Positions 41,749 to 54,663 of a DNA stretch of 64,000 nt are shown in pieces. The DNA is from Neopestalotiopsis rosae (Eukaryota > Ascomycota > Sordariomycetes > Amphisphaeriales > Sporocadaceae): NCBI GenBank assembly GCA_023078685.1, contig JALGAS010000005.1, positions 4,836,001 through 4,900,000 of the forward strand, in the 5' to 3' direction. Below the pieces are notes generated by a model, which searched no databases, was not told the DNA's origin, and worked only from the letters and a program-made list of their open reading frames with translations. The translations under genes were made by a program, and so were the position numbers. The stretch's first letter is position 1, and each line of letters opens with the position of its first letter.

Positions 41749-44700
41749 ATTGAGCGCTTCGGGGTGACCCTGTACGGCACCCTCAAATGGATCGCGAAGG
41801 CAAGAAGAACGGGCGACGCGAGACAGAAAGGTTCCTTGAGCGCCGTCGCGGGTGTGACGTTGTGGTGGTTGTTCCCGATGTAGTGGTGCAGCACAGCACG
41901 TCCAACGCTCGCACGCTAGGTAGCTGGAGACTGAAGTACAGCGCCTGACGGGACACGATGGCTGTCACAGGGGTCCTCGACACGTCGTGTGGAAGAGCAA
42001 AGGTTGATCGGCTGTCGTTGCCAAGGGGGTGATTAGAAAACTCGAAGCGACAACACGGCGGTGATGCTTCCAGGAGTCAGAGTCAGTAATCGTCGTCAAC
42101 TGTCGTATCCTCGTGTACTGGCTGGGGGGTGAGAGACTGGGAGAGGTAAGAAAAGTTTCTATGCAGACACACAGGCTTGAAGCAAGTGAGCCAAGCTGGC
42201 ATTGGACGGGATTGAATTGGATTGGCGTGGGCTAAACGAGATGGTACCGTCCGTCCGTACACCTGTCGACAAGCCTGGAGAGCTCGGCGCCCTACACTTG
42301 ATTGGGTGGCTTTAGGTAGGTGGGAAACGTCCCGAATTGGGGGTGGGCAATGGAACTCGCTGTTTTTAGCTCTACTTACAGTGAGCTTTGGGGACCGAGC
42401 CGACGCACCGGTTCAGCCTAGGAGCGAGCAGCCGTATTTTTGTTTATGACACTGTTATAGATCTTCTTTTCTTCACTGTTCAAGCTGAATAGTAAGGTTG
42501 ATTTAAAAAAGGTACAATTGATCACAAGAAATTTAAACCCATGAGGCTGTGTACGGATTTGCAACAAGTAATCAAGGCGGACTAAGAGAAAGCTGGCTAA
42601 GATGTCTTCCCTACTACTTTGTATATAGCAGTACTACTTTGCTTACCATTTCCGTCCCCCTACGAGTGTTTCTGGGCCGCTGCGAAGGAAGGGGTTCTGG
42701 AAAACCGGCAGAATCCATCTGCAATCGACCCAATACGCCTACTCCCGTCATCAGGAAGAGCTGATGCACGAGCACCTGCAATTGCTACCTCGGGGAAAGT
42801 TACATAGACCTACGAATACCTGGGGTTTCTTAGTAGCAGAAGTAGCCCCTAGCAGATTTTCAGTGCATTGGCTTCAAGTATACAGTGAACATTGGACACA
42901 TCGCAATGCAATGGAAAGGCTCTTTCATTTCAGACGCAAAGGACTGACTGGTTGCTCGAGAACAAATGACAAGACACACTACAACTACCAGCTGGCGTGT
43001 AGCGCGTTGAAAATCCCCCCTTTTTTTTTCTTGTCTTCTCCCGGATAAGCTCGCGAGTACCAGCCAGCATCCGCTTGTCCTGCAATTTTTCTTGGAGGTT
43101 TGCCAAGACCGCTATCGCAGATTTCTGTCCAGCAAGGGGGTCAAGCCCATGGGGGCACGCGAGCACGAGCTGGCGCATTGAGATTCCGTCTGTGGCTAGA
43201 AGGCGCCAGGCGACGCGTTCTCTTTATAACGAGTTGTCGGGATGAATTATCGTGCTTTTCAAGGGAGACTCGGGCAAAGCATCGTCGCACTTTGATTAGG
43301 AGTCTGCTTTGACTTGTACGTAGAGATATATCTGATGTGTGAATACTCTCTTCGTCGTGCTGCAGAGCATTTTCCAATAATAGTAGCAGAGTTCATACGT
43401 CTCAGCAGTGATCCGATCTGCTGCTGCTACTCGGACTTACTCGGACACGGTGGTCTGGAATGTCGATTGCTCCACCGAATACTGGGGACGCGCAACGGAG
43501 ATCATCTTAAACCTACAGCCTCCATTTGCCTTCCCCATTCTCTCTACTGCTGGTGGAATCTGCGGCTAGTGGCTTCAATCCGCCATGTTGTTAACTTACC
43601 AGCTTCTACTCATGCTCTCTTTTCTTGATTATGTTTTGTCGGTGTTCCGAGCTGCATTGTGTGATGGCCGTATACACCTGAATTCCACGACTACATTAAT
43701 CGCATCAAGTTCTGGAATGAGCAGACGCATATCACCTCGTAAAGCTCTGAGGTATTGACCCATGTTGCCATTATCCAGTGCGAGCATAATGTTGCAACTG
43801 AGATCTCGCCCTGTCATTCAACAGGGCCCACCAGTCAAGTAGCCACATGCTACCTACTATTGATGTATATGCAGCACTCGTGGGTCGATTGATACAAACA
43901 TGAGACTTGGAAGAATCTGTTCAATAATTGATGCTTTGTACGCGTGCAGACTTTTGATTGCAGCGTTTGGGACTGGTTATCAGCATTCCATCGATCCATG
44001 GTCTCACCTAGTGCTGAGGGCTGATATTTATTACAGGGTAGGCAAGTAGCTTCCTCGGTGTCCTGCCTCACTTGCTCTATGCCCCCAGACTATAAATAAG
44101 AAGGCGATGCAATAAGTTTGACTACCGGAATATATGCCAATGCACCTCAGATTAACTCCGGAAATCAAGTCCAACACTATGCTGATAATACAAAACTCAG
44201 TATATTTACAATTTAATGGGCGCTGAACGTGATATTTACAGCCTGCGTCGGCTGTGCTACATGGTCTTGGTGGTTGCCAGGTGAGACTGGCGCCTGCTGT
44301 CCTTCGTCATTTCTGACTGGCTGGCAACTGCAACGATGACAAAGCAAGGGCGTGAACTGCAACCGTTATAATTTAGCAATGGAGAGAAACGATATCGATG
44401 TTTCCAAGAAGCCACCGAATAAATTATATTGGCATTGAAGCTGCATGATCTTCTTCAGAATACGGATGCGCACATTTGCCATTATATAGGTACAGGTACA
44501 TTGTATCCCTGCAACCTGGAATGCACGTCATCGCAACGGCATCAAGAACTACAGTCAGATCTTCGAGGCAACCACGAGCACGTCCGAGATCCATCTCATT
44601 GTCACAACCATTCTCATATCATCAACCCAATGTTTCTCAGGTAGCCTCGGCTGATCGTTCATTTCATACATTCAGGCTCTCGGAGAATCGGAGGCCAAAA

Positions 44701-44826
44701 TTGTTTAGGTGTTGGCATTCCGGCTTGTTTGGCTTTGCATCACACTTGAAACAATACTCGGACTTCCAGAGTCCTGGATTCAGCTTTCTTCCTCATCACA
44801 TATCCTCTTCAAAACGAACGTTCGCA
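41749..44826. other. Long divergent intergenic region without supported genes
   Basis: About 3.1 kb upstream of both the Anp1 gene and the glycosylase gene. Only short frames without family resemblance. A C/T run lies near 43,014-43,030. The last 300 bases are in frame with the glycosylase (see findings). Confidence 0.5.
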
Positions 44827-45945
44827 ATGACTACGCGCAGGTCTGCTCGGCTCAGTGCCGCCGCTGAGGCCAAGCCATCGCCAAAAGTGATGCCTCCGCC
44901 TCCGCCTCCGCGGTCCAGAAAGAGGAAGACGGCCCCCGAAGCAACGGAGGAAACTGTGCAGCAGCCAGACGCCCCGTCCACGCCTCAGAAGCGACGGGTC
45001 AAGGCAAAGAAGGCTGCTACGCCGCCACCGGCAACTCCTACGCCCAGTAACGCAAAGCTCATCGGGGAGCCTGCCACCCGCGCCGCCCGCTCGGCCACCA
45101 CGCCCAAGACCAAGCCCAAGTCGGCGGCAGTGGAGCGCTTGGCAAACCCGGAAGTGAGCAACGCTACCCTGCTCTCGCCCGAGACCTCGCGGATCGTCGC
45201 TGCCAAATCCCTGGACGAGGCTTCGCCGACCAAGGCCGGAGTCAGCCGGACCACGACGGGAAATATCCTCAAGCAGGCGTGTGACCACCTGGTCAAGACG
45301 GACCCGCGCATGAAGCCGCTGGTCGACAAGCATCACTGCCGGGTCTTTTCAGCCGAGGGCCTTGCCGAGGCCATTGACCCCTTTGAGGCTTTGTGTTCGG
45401 GCATCATCAGCCAGCAGGTGTCCGGCGCAGCCGCCAAGGCCATCAAGAAGCGCTTCATTGAGCTGTACCCGCACGTGGAGAAGCAAGGGGACCGATTCCC
45501 ACACCCAAAGGAGGTGGCCGATACCAAGCTCGATGTGCTGCGGACGGCCGGGCTGAGCCAGAGAAAGGCCGAGTACATTCAGGGCCTTGCTGAGAAATTC
45601 GCCACGCAAGAGCTCACGACGGACTTTCTCCGTACCGCGCCGTACGAAGAGGTCGTGGAGAAGCTCATTGCTGTTCGCGGCCTGGGCCTGTGGAGCGTCG
45701 AGATGTTTGCCTGCTTTGCTCTGAAGCGTTTAGATGTGTTTTCGGTAGGCGACTTGGGAGTTCAGAGGGGCATGGCCGCCTTTGTTGGCAAGGATGTGAA
45801 CAAGCTTCGCAATGGAAACGGCAAATGGAAGTACATGAAGCAGGCCGATATGGAAGCAATGGCTGAGCCTTTTCGGCCGTATAGAAGTGTCTTCATGTGG
45901 TACATGTGGAGAGTCGAGGAGACTGATATCAGTACATTGGAATGA
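44827..45945 (+). CDS. MAG1: DNA-3-methyladenine glycosylase (AlkA/MAG1 family)
   Basis: Single exon, 372 residues from the ATG at 44,827 (MTTRRSARLS). The enzyme excises alkylated purines at the start of base excision repair. The N-terminal 130 residues are basic, Pro- and Lys-rich and carry likely nuclear signals. The catalytic HhH-GPD core begins near residue 160: PFEALCSGIISQQVSGAAA, then the helix-hairpin-helix RTAGLSQRKAEYIQGLA and VRGLGLWSVEMF. The catalytic Asp is probably D309 in SVGDLGVQRG. Yeast Mag1 is shorter (296 residues), the difference being the N-terminal tail. The frame is open for 351 more bases upstream, with an in-frame ATG at 44,521. Confidence 0.92.
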   Translation: MTTRRSARLSAAAEAKPSPKVMPPPPPPRSRKRKTAPEATEETVQQPDAPSTPQKRRVKAKKAATPPPATPTPSNAKLIGEPATRAARSATTPKTKPKSAAVERLANPEVSNATLLSPETSRIVAAKSLDEASPTKAGVSRTTTGNILKQACDHLVKTDPRMKPLVDKHHCRVFSAEGLAEAIDPFEALCSGIISQQVSGAAAKAIKKRFIELYPHVEKQGDRFPHPKEVADTKLDVLRTAGLSQRKAEYIQGLAEKFATQELTTDFLRTAPYEEVVEKLIAVRGLGLWSVEMFACFALKRLDVFSVGDLGVQRGMAAFVGKDVNKLRNGNGKWKYMKQADMEAMAEPFRPYRSVFMWYMWRVEETDISTLE

Positions 45946-48900
45946 GGAAATATCTTCGTAGATATAAGGAGAACTAGCGACATCTTACTTAGAGATCGCC
46001 CTGTACTACCAACTTATGTATTCAAATCAAACAGTAAGTAAATGTCGTTTGCAACAATAGTGTCTCTCCGCTGAGTGAATGGAGGAGAAGGTTTATACGT
46101 CAAGTATAGCACAGCACCGCGCAAACAAACTCGCACAAACTGCTATATTGTAATGCCGCCTGCATCATGGCTACATCCTCGAAAGCTATTACTCGGATAC
46201 TTCTGCGATCTCCGCCTGTATTTGCCATCATCGAGGCCCTTGACAAGAACAACAGAAGAGGGACACCAGAACTAGAAACATTATGTTCTGTACTTGGAGT
46301 TGTAGATTCGGACCTGAAATATGGGCCTATTCTCCGCTTGTACTGAAGGTGAAGTCAATGAAGTCACGAATAAAGTCAGAAAAGCTATGATAACACGAAT
46401 GCCCAAGTGCTCATGGACTTTTGTTTATGAGCTCAAGATACACCGTCTCGTCAATACAGCATTGTGTTTGAATACTTGTACGTGCCTGATTGCATCCTCA
46501 TTGTCTCGTAAGGAAGTGACAGCGCAGATGACTCATAACCGCACGGGAGGAGCATCTCACGCGTGATTAGTATCCCGATCTTTGATCCCAAATTCCCAAC
46601 TGCTTCGAATAAAGAACAGTATAGGGACTTTTGACAACTGCAACCGCTGATGATGAATCAGGCCGGTGATAGCGTCTCCGACGCAGACACATGGCAGGTG
46701 TCTCCTCTGCCATCATAGATAGCCGCTGTTCACATGCTGGCCAAAGGTCTTCTCCGTCCACAGCAACGCTCTACTCTCAACCAAGACCGTCGACTGGCTT
46801 CTTTTCTCGGCTGTTGCCCCCCCGAGTGCGGTCCAAATCTGCAGCTGCTAGTCCTCTGTTGCTGCGCTGGCTCTCGGTGACACGTCTCGAGAGACCTCGG
46901 TCATGACGACGAAACCCCCAAGATTTCGAACGAAACTGGATTTCTCTCGCATGCTGTAATGCAAGGCGATCGGTAGAACTCGGTGGGACTCTGGTCGAGC
47001 AGACTGACCGCCCGCGGGATGACTCGATCGAGTCTGCTTCAGTCGGTAAAGGACCTCTGGCAACATTCAAGTCCGCTCGACAAAATCGATATATAAACAT
47101 ATACGACTTTGGCTCTTCCATCAGAGAAGAGTTTTATAATCGGCCATGTTCAACCGGAAGGTCACGACAGCGACTGACACCATTTCGGCAAGAGTCACGC
47201 AACGTGGGAGTTGTTTGAATTTGTAGCAATCATACACGTTCGAATCTTTGACCCCTTTACACAATAAGAGAATCTCGTGAGCCGAGAAACAGCAATTACA
47301 AATGGCTGGGACCAAGTAACATTTCGATATGGTCAAATACGATCAGGAGTAGTACTTTCTTCGTATAATGAGAACAAATGATGAGCATCCAATCTAGTAA
47401 AACTCAGATCGGGAAAGACCGAGAGACGGCACGGCCCTGCCCCCGAGCGCTGCTTGCTAGAGCTTGCTGGACTCTGGGACCGGAACCACTATTTGCTTGG
47501 GTTCGTCGAAACGGGGCAGCACCAAGCACCTGTCATCCGAACCCAACATAGCCTCGTTTTTTCAGCTATTTGCAATTATGGAGAGCATTGAATGCTTGGC
47601 CTTCCTTGAGAGGAGTACGCAAAGTGGCGAAAAGAAAAATCGACAAAGAAGGACACAGGGAATTATTTTAGTTTTCTGGAGTCATCTGAATGAGCCTGGC
47701 CCCCTTTCTCGCACGAACCCCATACTTACCCATACTCACACGCAAAAAAGCATGGATTACTATTACCAGGCTACCTAGCACATCTTGTATATCTAAAATT
47801 CCCAGTAAAAGGAGAGGAACTGGAAGCTCTACTGTAGTACACTTCAGGACCCTTGAAGTCTAGATCGGGGCTGAGGCCGTTCATGATGCAAAAAGAGGGA
47901 GCAATAAAAGCCCCAAAGACATCCCAGCCCAGATCAGCAAGCTGACGAAGCAAGATGTAGAAAACATGTTGTCGAGCCACACCCCGGCCCACTTTCCACG
48001 TAGCGAGGACGCGTGTGCGAACACGCCGCACCACAGTAGGGTGAGATATGGGAATAAGCACCTAAAAGCTGCACTCCAGCGGACGGCTTTAACACATGGT
48101 GGCTCATCAAGCCCAATATAGTTGGCAAAAAGAACGCGGCCTGGCGGCTGATATGCAGGCAAAAGTCTGCCCTAACAGCCAAGATCATGGTTCTTTTTCA
48201 TGGGCAATGCACGATAGTACATAGAAGAAAAAGCTTGCCCAAGTAATGCCGAACGGGATGACGTCGGTGAATGCGTTCGAGGTGCTCCCTCCCACCTTCG
48301 GCAGAACATCTTTTGAAACACCAAAAGGGGGCTGTTCAGCCGTGACAAGGGGTTGGGCTTCTTTCTTCTCGAACATGCCGGTGTTATGCCTATGGGCAAA
48401 ATCCCACGCTGGCCTGGCTGGGCATTTCCAGAAGCCCACGAGCCCTGGAGTTTAAAAAAAGAAGGACGACGATGAAACATATGTCCTATGGGGCCATGCC
48501 CTCGTTGGTGGGTTATGACGCCAATGTGCGACAAACCATGATCAGGATGGTTTGATAGATATGCGCTGGTCGTCTTGGTAACTGTCGAATATTTTTTTTC
48601 TTCTTGATACTAAACATGATACTGGGAGTTCGAAGGTGGGAAAAAAACCGTGCTAGTGGATAAACGGAATAAATAGTATGCAGAAGTCTATTCAGTGCAG
48701 CCAATGCGACGTCGATGCTGCACCTCATACACATCCTTTTCGACCTGCCAAGACCAGGATTGATGCGTGAAGATTCGTGTTCGTAGCACACCAATGCTTT
48801 ACCTCTGGAGATGCTACGAGCAGCACATTCACCTCATTGGACACTAGTTGGTGAACCAGCCACGACAAGAAGCTAGGAAAGGTCGTGAACACCACCAATT

Positions 48901-51900
48901 GACTCGGTTGCAACGAGTAGATCCGGTGGATGTGTGATAATTGCTTGAGCGTCAAAGTGATGATTCAATCAAGTACGGGTAAGATACTTAGAGATACAGA
49001 CTTGCGATCGACTGCAAGGTTATACGGACACAGCGTGACAGCGTTGAGATCGTGTTGCCTCCCCTATGTGATCATGGCTGCATTGTATAAGAAAGGCTCC
49101 GACGACACCAAGGTGAGGGTGCCGCGTCACATGAAATGACCAGTTGGTGGTCAAAGATGCATATTGGATGATGGGCGCTTCGTTGTTCATCCATCTACAT
49201 GGATTCAGACTGACTGTATTGACTTATAGAACCACAGAAATCGGTGATAATGGTAGGGAATAATGACCAATCCGAGCGGCTCATCTTGCATTTCGTTGCT
49301 CAATGATTTTGGGACTAGATGAGCTGCCTTCTTGTTAGACGCTGGGAATGGGGTTGCCTGGCAACATTGTCAATGGCGAAGATATGTTCTTCCGGTAGTC
49401 AAGAAGCATCTTCTTGTAATGCCACCGCCCAAGGATATATTAGATAATAATTGACGAATTCATTGCAAGACAGAAAAAGAAATGTTTGTTTGCGTACATA
49501 ATTCTTCCCCGTGTCGCCCGCCGTCTGTCGGTTGTCAGTGGAAGCTTCAGGTACCGTAGTCTACGGCCACCCCTATGGGCCCAGAGCAATCTGGAGAACA
49601 TTGCCCGATCAGTGATTAGTGGGGAGGGATGGACGGCGGGAGACGCCAAAGTAATTGAGGAAGCAATGAACATTCTGTATTGGGCGAGGAAGAAAAGGGG
49701 TGGAGTTGTTCAGTATGGTAGCGCCCAGACTAATAGGACGGCCTGTTTCTTATCCATGATTGATTGTCGTCATCATGGATAGGATAGCTTGTTGGCAACC
49801 AGCCAAACCAGCCAGCTCAGTGGAGGTGCGGGAGCTCCGAGGCACTCATTGTAAAGAATATAGTGGGCAACTTGCACCGTGGGCGGCTTCCGATCGGCAG
49901 CGAACCTGCGATAGCCTCAAATTCATGATTCCGCGCAACCAGTAAAAGCAGATCTCCTCAATTGAGCGGTTTCCTGGCGGTTGTCGTTCGTTCACATGGC
50001 GAATACCAATCTACTCAAATAGATAGATACCGTCTGGTGGTGGCCTGAGACTCCATTGCTCAGCCACGCTGGCGAGAAGAAGGTTCAGAAAGTAAACTGC
50101 GTATCCTCGAATCAGGAAACAGACCCTGGGTTGGGTACAGCAGGGGGAAGAATTCCGTTTGGTTGTGGCTGTCGCTGGCTACTACGCTGGTTGTGCAAGC
50201 AGCTGGTAGCCAAATGCAACGGAGATGAGTCTGCAGGAGTGAACAGGCACTCTCGTGGTGGACACTGGGCCTGCCCCCGGTTTGTAAGAAAGCTTGCATA
50301 TATGGAGGCTTGTTGTTGTTATTTTTTGTTGTTGATGCTGATCCCCGACCTCAAGGTTTTCCCTCGAGGTTAGAGAAGCATTGGATGGCTTCCATGCTCG
50401 GAATTCCCATGAGACGAGTCGAGAGATTTCCGTCCTTGGGCTTGTCATTCAAGGGAATGACGATGGGCGGCGGCGTGTCGAAAGTGCCGATTGGATATCT
50501 CGACGGAAGACATGATGATGCACAACGGGGAAACGATGCTAGTATCCATTTACTGCGCCTATAGCCCCTAGGCCAGCTGGGAGAGACGCGCCGGGCAGAT
50601 TGCCGGCGGATTCAACGCGCAATCTCGCCCACACGAATGGATGTTATGGCAAGTATCGGCAAGGGGGTGGATACAAGAAAAAACGGCAGCACTATTGCCT
50701 GGGCAGGGAGGGTGCAGATGGTTGCTTGGCTCGCATGTGGTTCCTTGCTTGCCGAACTGGGACAGAAGAGAGAGCAATCTCGCCAATTGCACGATGAATT
50801 TTTCAGCACTGGTTGAATGAGGCCGCGCCCGCACCACCACCCATCATGGGCCATCATCTCGATAACACGCACGAGATTGACTGGACTTTCCCTGAACGGG
50901 CGTGGCGCCGTCAAACGCATACCGGGACCTGCTGGGTGTGCAGTCGTCAGTCGTCAACGATTCGTACTTTTTTCGCTTTCTCTCTCGCACGCACGTAGGC
51001 ACGTACACAGCTTTGCTTTGCTGTGCTGTGCTGCGACACGTACATTGGACGGAACCATCATCCAGTTAGTAGTAAATGTAGGTCGGTCAGTCAAAATAGT
51101 CCTGTGCTTTGCTCGTGCTTGTGCACATGAAAAGTACGGAGTAGGAGTACGTAAATCGTACGTGCTCTTGTTTTTGCGTTGTTGGGGTGTGTTTTGCTGG
51201 CAAGTGCCTTCCTTGGTGCTGGATTCGGAGGTCGGGAAGTCGGAGGTAACCAGCAGTCCATGGCATGTGCAAGCAATGATGATGGAATTCCATATGTGGG
51301 CGTATTTCCAAAACCCATAGTGCATCCATCCAACCCATTCACTCATTCATTATTACCTACCGTGCACAGTACTTATCTATTGAAAAGGGATATCACATCG
51401 CCCAAAAGAAAAATCAATGGACGAGAAGGAAAGGATAGGTAGGATATTACTACAACCTTGGTTAGCACAGTAGTAAAATAATAATATGATCTATCTCAGG
51501 TGTTGCTACGCACACACACACAGGCACAGGCTCCCTGGCCAGTGCAGCAGTGAAAGACGCATATTGATTGGCACGAGATTGGGGATCTCTAAATGAAAGG
51601 TGCACAAATTGGCAATCTCTTGGCAAATCTCCAGGTAGAGTTCGGGCCTGGCTTGCATGAAGCTTGCTGAGTGTCCCAGTTGGTGTCCCATTTGGTGTCC
51701 ATTGGTGTCCATTGGCGTCCTACAGTGCCTGTTCTTGGGGGCGATCCCCATCGAAGGCCGCCCACGCTCCGGGCATTAGCCCAGCAGGCCTAAGCAGGCA
51801 CAGCAGGGCCTGGCGAGCAAGAGGTAACGGAGGTATCATTTCGTTCCCACTCTTCAGACTTGCTTCCCCTGGACCAGGCAGTGATCCCCCCTGTCTAGCA

Positions 51901-52364
51901 CCAAAACGGGATCCTCTTTTGCGGTTGGGATTTTCCCTCGTCCCATTCCACTATTTTCCACACCTCCTGCACGCCCCCTCGTCTGTGTCCACCCCCCGTT
52001 CTCCTTCGTACGCATGAGCTTTCGCCGGGTCCCAGTTCTGAATCTAAATTCCAAAACGTCTCGGCTTTTCTAGTCTGCGTAAAGAACTCTCTTTTTCTCC
52101 TCTCTTTCCTCTCATCTTCTTTCGCACTTCCCTTTCGGATTCATTCGTTTGTCCGTTATTCAATCGTAACAGAGGAAAAGCCGCTCGCTTAATAGCTTCC
52201 TCGATTTAATACCTCCTTCGTTCGACACCAGCTATTTCTCGCGTCCAAGGAGCGATCCACGTCAAACCCAAAGCAACAACATTCCAATCCTCTCGACCGA
52301 CCCGACGACAATTCCGATTCGTGTCAACTCAAAATTTTCAGTATTTTCGTGTATTTCTCAATAG
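45946..52364. other. Very long gene-poor region (6.4 kb)
   Basis: No frame here shows a recognisable domain, a sensible start and a splice structure together. The hydrophobic minus-strand frame at 47,881-48,162 lacks an ATG. A CA repeat lies near 51,509-51,523 and a 10-12 bp tandem repeat at 51,671-51,720. From about 52,080 the plus strand becomes strongly C/T-rich, typical of a highly expressed fungal core promoter, and belongs to the ECM33 gene. Noncoding RNA genes could be present and would not be visible. Confidence 0.45.
51671..51720 (+). repeat. Imperfect tandem repeat, 10-12 bp unit (gtgtccattg type)
   Basis: Five successive units beginning GTGTCC or GCGTCC, two of them identical, lie about 650 bp upstream of the ECM33 leader intron. 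Confidence 0.75.
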
Positions 52365-53386
52365 GTAAGTTTCGAGTACTGAGTGAAGACTCTTTCTTCC
52401 TCCAGCGTTGTCCAGACACCTCTTCCGCGTGGCTGGCTCGTGTCTGTTCCTGAATACGAATCCTACACCTGGACGATCACAGCATCCGCCAAGGATGGGA
52501 AGGATTTCCAAGAACTGCACAATACGATACCTCGTTTTCAACCCACACTCCTATCCACTCAATTGGGGCCTCCTGTGGATAGTCCAAAGAAAAGTGGCCT
52601 GGCTTCCTCGACCGTGGAAATGGGGTGGCAGCACCAGACGTTGATACGGGTGACAACGGCTTCCATACAAGGTTTGGACTTTCTGCTGCAAGCTACTGTA
52701 CATCAATGGCCCTAGTGCAAGTGGTTGTCGGTGGTTTCTGCATGGTGGTCTACCTTTTGCCAGCCATGATTGGCCAGAGGCCTGCGACAGCATGTTGGAA
52801 GCAATCCTGTTTGGTCGCCGTCGTCACTTGGCTCAATGTTTGGATGCTCAACACCGGCGCTTTGCATAATGTTGATAACGCCATGGCCTTTGACGGGTAG
52901 TTCCTCAAATGCTATCGCTACAGGCGTGGAGTTGTTTGTCTTTGGGAAGCAGCAGCCGCCAGTTACCCAGATGCACCAACCGGAATCCTGACCTGGTCTT
53001 TCCCAGGCCAGTCGTGCTCTGGTAACCAATTTGTCGGGAGTTGACAATCACATTCGTGTTGTACAGTCGAGCTTGCTAGACTGGGCGTGCCTCTGTGATC
53101 GTTGTTGACTCCCGCTTGGCATCTACTGGCTTCCCAAATTGACTCATTACTTCCCCTGGTCAATACGATCGTCGGCTGCATTCCTGGCACCAATTCATCT
53201 TCACTTTTCCCAGTACTTCAGTTTTTTTTGGAACCTGCAGAACGAATTCCTTTCCGCACAACTATCTGCACTTGAAGCTTTGTTGTCGGGGAAGACGACT
53301 GCACTGTTCTCATTATTCTTTTTTACCAGCTCCATTTCGAGCTGTAGCAACCATTTATCGAATCACGCTGACCCAAACCACTACAG
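52365..53386 (+). other. Probable 5'-leader intron of ECM33 (1,022 nt)
   Basis: The donor AATAG|GTAAGT at 52,364/52,365 is a perfect fungal consensus. It lies just downstream of a C/T-rich promoter-like block. The acceptor CTACAG ends at 53,386, nine bases before the start codon, and is preceded by the branch-like GCTGAC. No convincing coding frame lies inside. Long leader introns are known in strongly expressed fungal cell-wall genes; this one is predicted, not proven. Confidence 0.55.
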
Positions 53387-53395
53387 TTCTTCAAA

Positions 53396-54663
53396 ATGTA
53401 CACTCAGAAGTTCGTTTCTGCCGTTGCGGCTCTCAGCCTGGCCACTGGTAAGCCGCCTCAAGTCCCTTGATTTTCTGTATTTTGCGTCTAGATGCTAATC
53501 TATCATCTACAGGTGCCTGGGCCCTCGACTGCGACGATGACACCGTCACCATTGAGTCGGCCTCCGACATCACCACCTTCCAGTCTTGCGACAGCATCGA
53601 TGGAAACGTTGTCATCACCACTGGTGCCGGTGAGACCGTCGATATCTCTGGTCCTACCAGCATTGGTGGTGACTTCACTGTCGAGAACAACGGTGGTCTG
53701 ATCTCCCTGACCTCGTCTTCCCTCGAGACCGTCGGTGGTGCCTTCACCCTGAAGAACCTTACCCTGATCTCCACCCTGTCCTTCACCAAGCTGTCCTCCG
53801 TTGACTCCATCAACTGGGCTACCCTGAGCAACCTGGACACCCTGACCTTCGGTACTCCCGGTCTGACCAGCGCCAAGACTGTCGCCATTGCCGACACCTT
53901 CCTGAGCACTCTCGAGGGTATCAACATCCACAGCTTGGACTCCATGGATATCAACAACAACCACCGTCTCACTGACTTCACCACCGAGCTGTACAACCTT
54001 TCGACCCTGCTCAACATCAACGCCAACGGCGAGGACCTGAGCGTCAGCATGCCCAACCTGATCTGGGCCGCCAACATGACCATCTCCAACGTCACCAGCT
54101 TCTCTGCTCAGTCTCTTGAGACCATCAACGGCTCCATCCGCTTCGACTCCAACTACTTCACCTCCTTCAGCACCCCTAACCTGACTGAGGTCCAGACTGG
54201 TGATATCTCATTTGTCAGCAACTCTGAGATCACCAACATCTCCATGCCTCTGCTCACCAAGGTTGGTGGTGGTTTCACCATTGCCAACAACACCGCCATG
54301 GAGGAGCTCAACGGTTTCCCTCTGTTGGAGACTGTTGGTGGTGCCGTTCTCATCCGCGGTAACTTCTCCGAGGTTGACCTGCCCTCTCTTAAGGAGGTTG
54401 ATGGTGGATTCGACATCTCTTCCACTGGCGATATCGATACCTCTTGCACTGACTTCGACTCCCTTCACTCCAAGGACTACATCAAGGGCTCGTACAGCTG
54501 CACCAGCAACAACGCTGATGCTAACAGCGACCTCGACAGCACTGGTGGTACCTCCAGCTCTGGCAACAGCTCCAGCAGCGCTGTCGTTGGTGCCTCTGGC
54601 ATGAGCATGTCGTGGCTCGTCAGCTTGGTCTCCATTGCCGGCTTCGTTGTCGCCTTCTTGTAA
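53396..54663 (+). CDS. ECM33: GPI-anchored cell-wall protein of the Ecm33/Sps2 family
   Basis: Model join(53396..53447, 53513..54663) gives 400 residues, with a 65 nt intron inside the signal-peptide region. The signal peptide is about residues 1-19. The body is the receptor-L-like, leucine-rich repeat solenoid of Ecm33 with many repeated L..VGG and I..N patterns (DCDDDTVTIESASD, TSIGGDFTVENNGGLI, LETVGGAF). Numerous NxS/T sites are present. A Ser/Gly-rich stalk of about 35 residues precedes a C-terminal hydrophobic tail (WLVSLVSIAGFVVAFL), a typical GPI signal. Ecm33 proteins keep the cell wall intact and help apical growth. Codon use is strongly biased towards C-ending codons, implying high expression. 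Confidence 0.95.

Noticed and set aside
40859..41767. 302-codon plus-strand frame opposite the Anp1 gene
   Set aside because: It is the shadow of the large Anp1 exon; the minus strand has a full six-exon family match.
47881..48162. Hydrophobic minus-strand frame of about 93 codons in the gene-poor region
   Set aside because: It opens with TTG, has no ATG and no recognisable homologue or splice partner.
53503..53964. 153-codon minus-strand frame inside ECM33
   Set aside because: Its Gly/Asp/Val-rich repeats are the complement of the Ecm33 repeats and strong codon bias.
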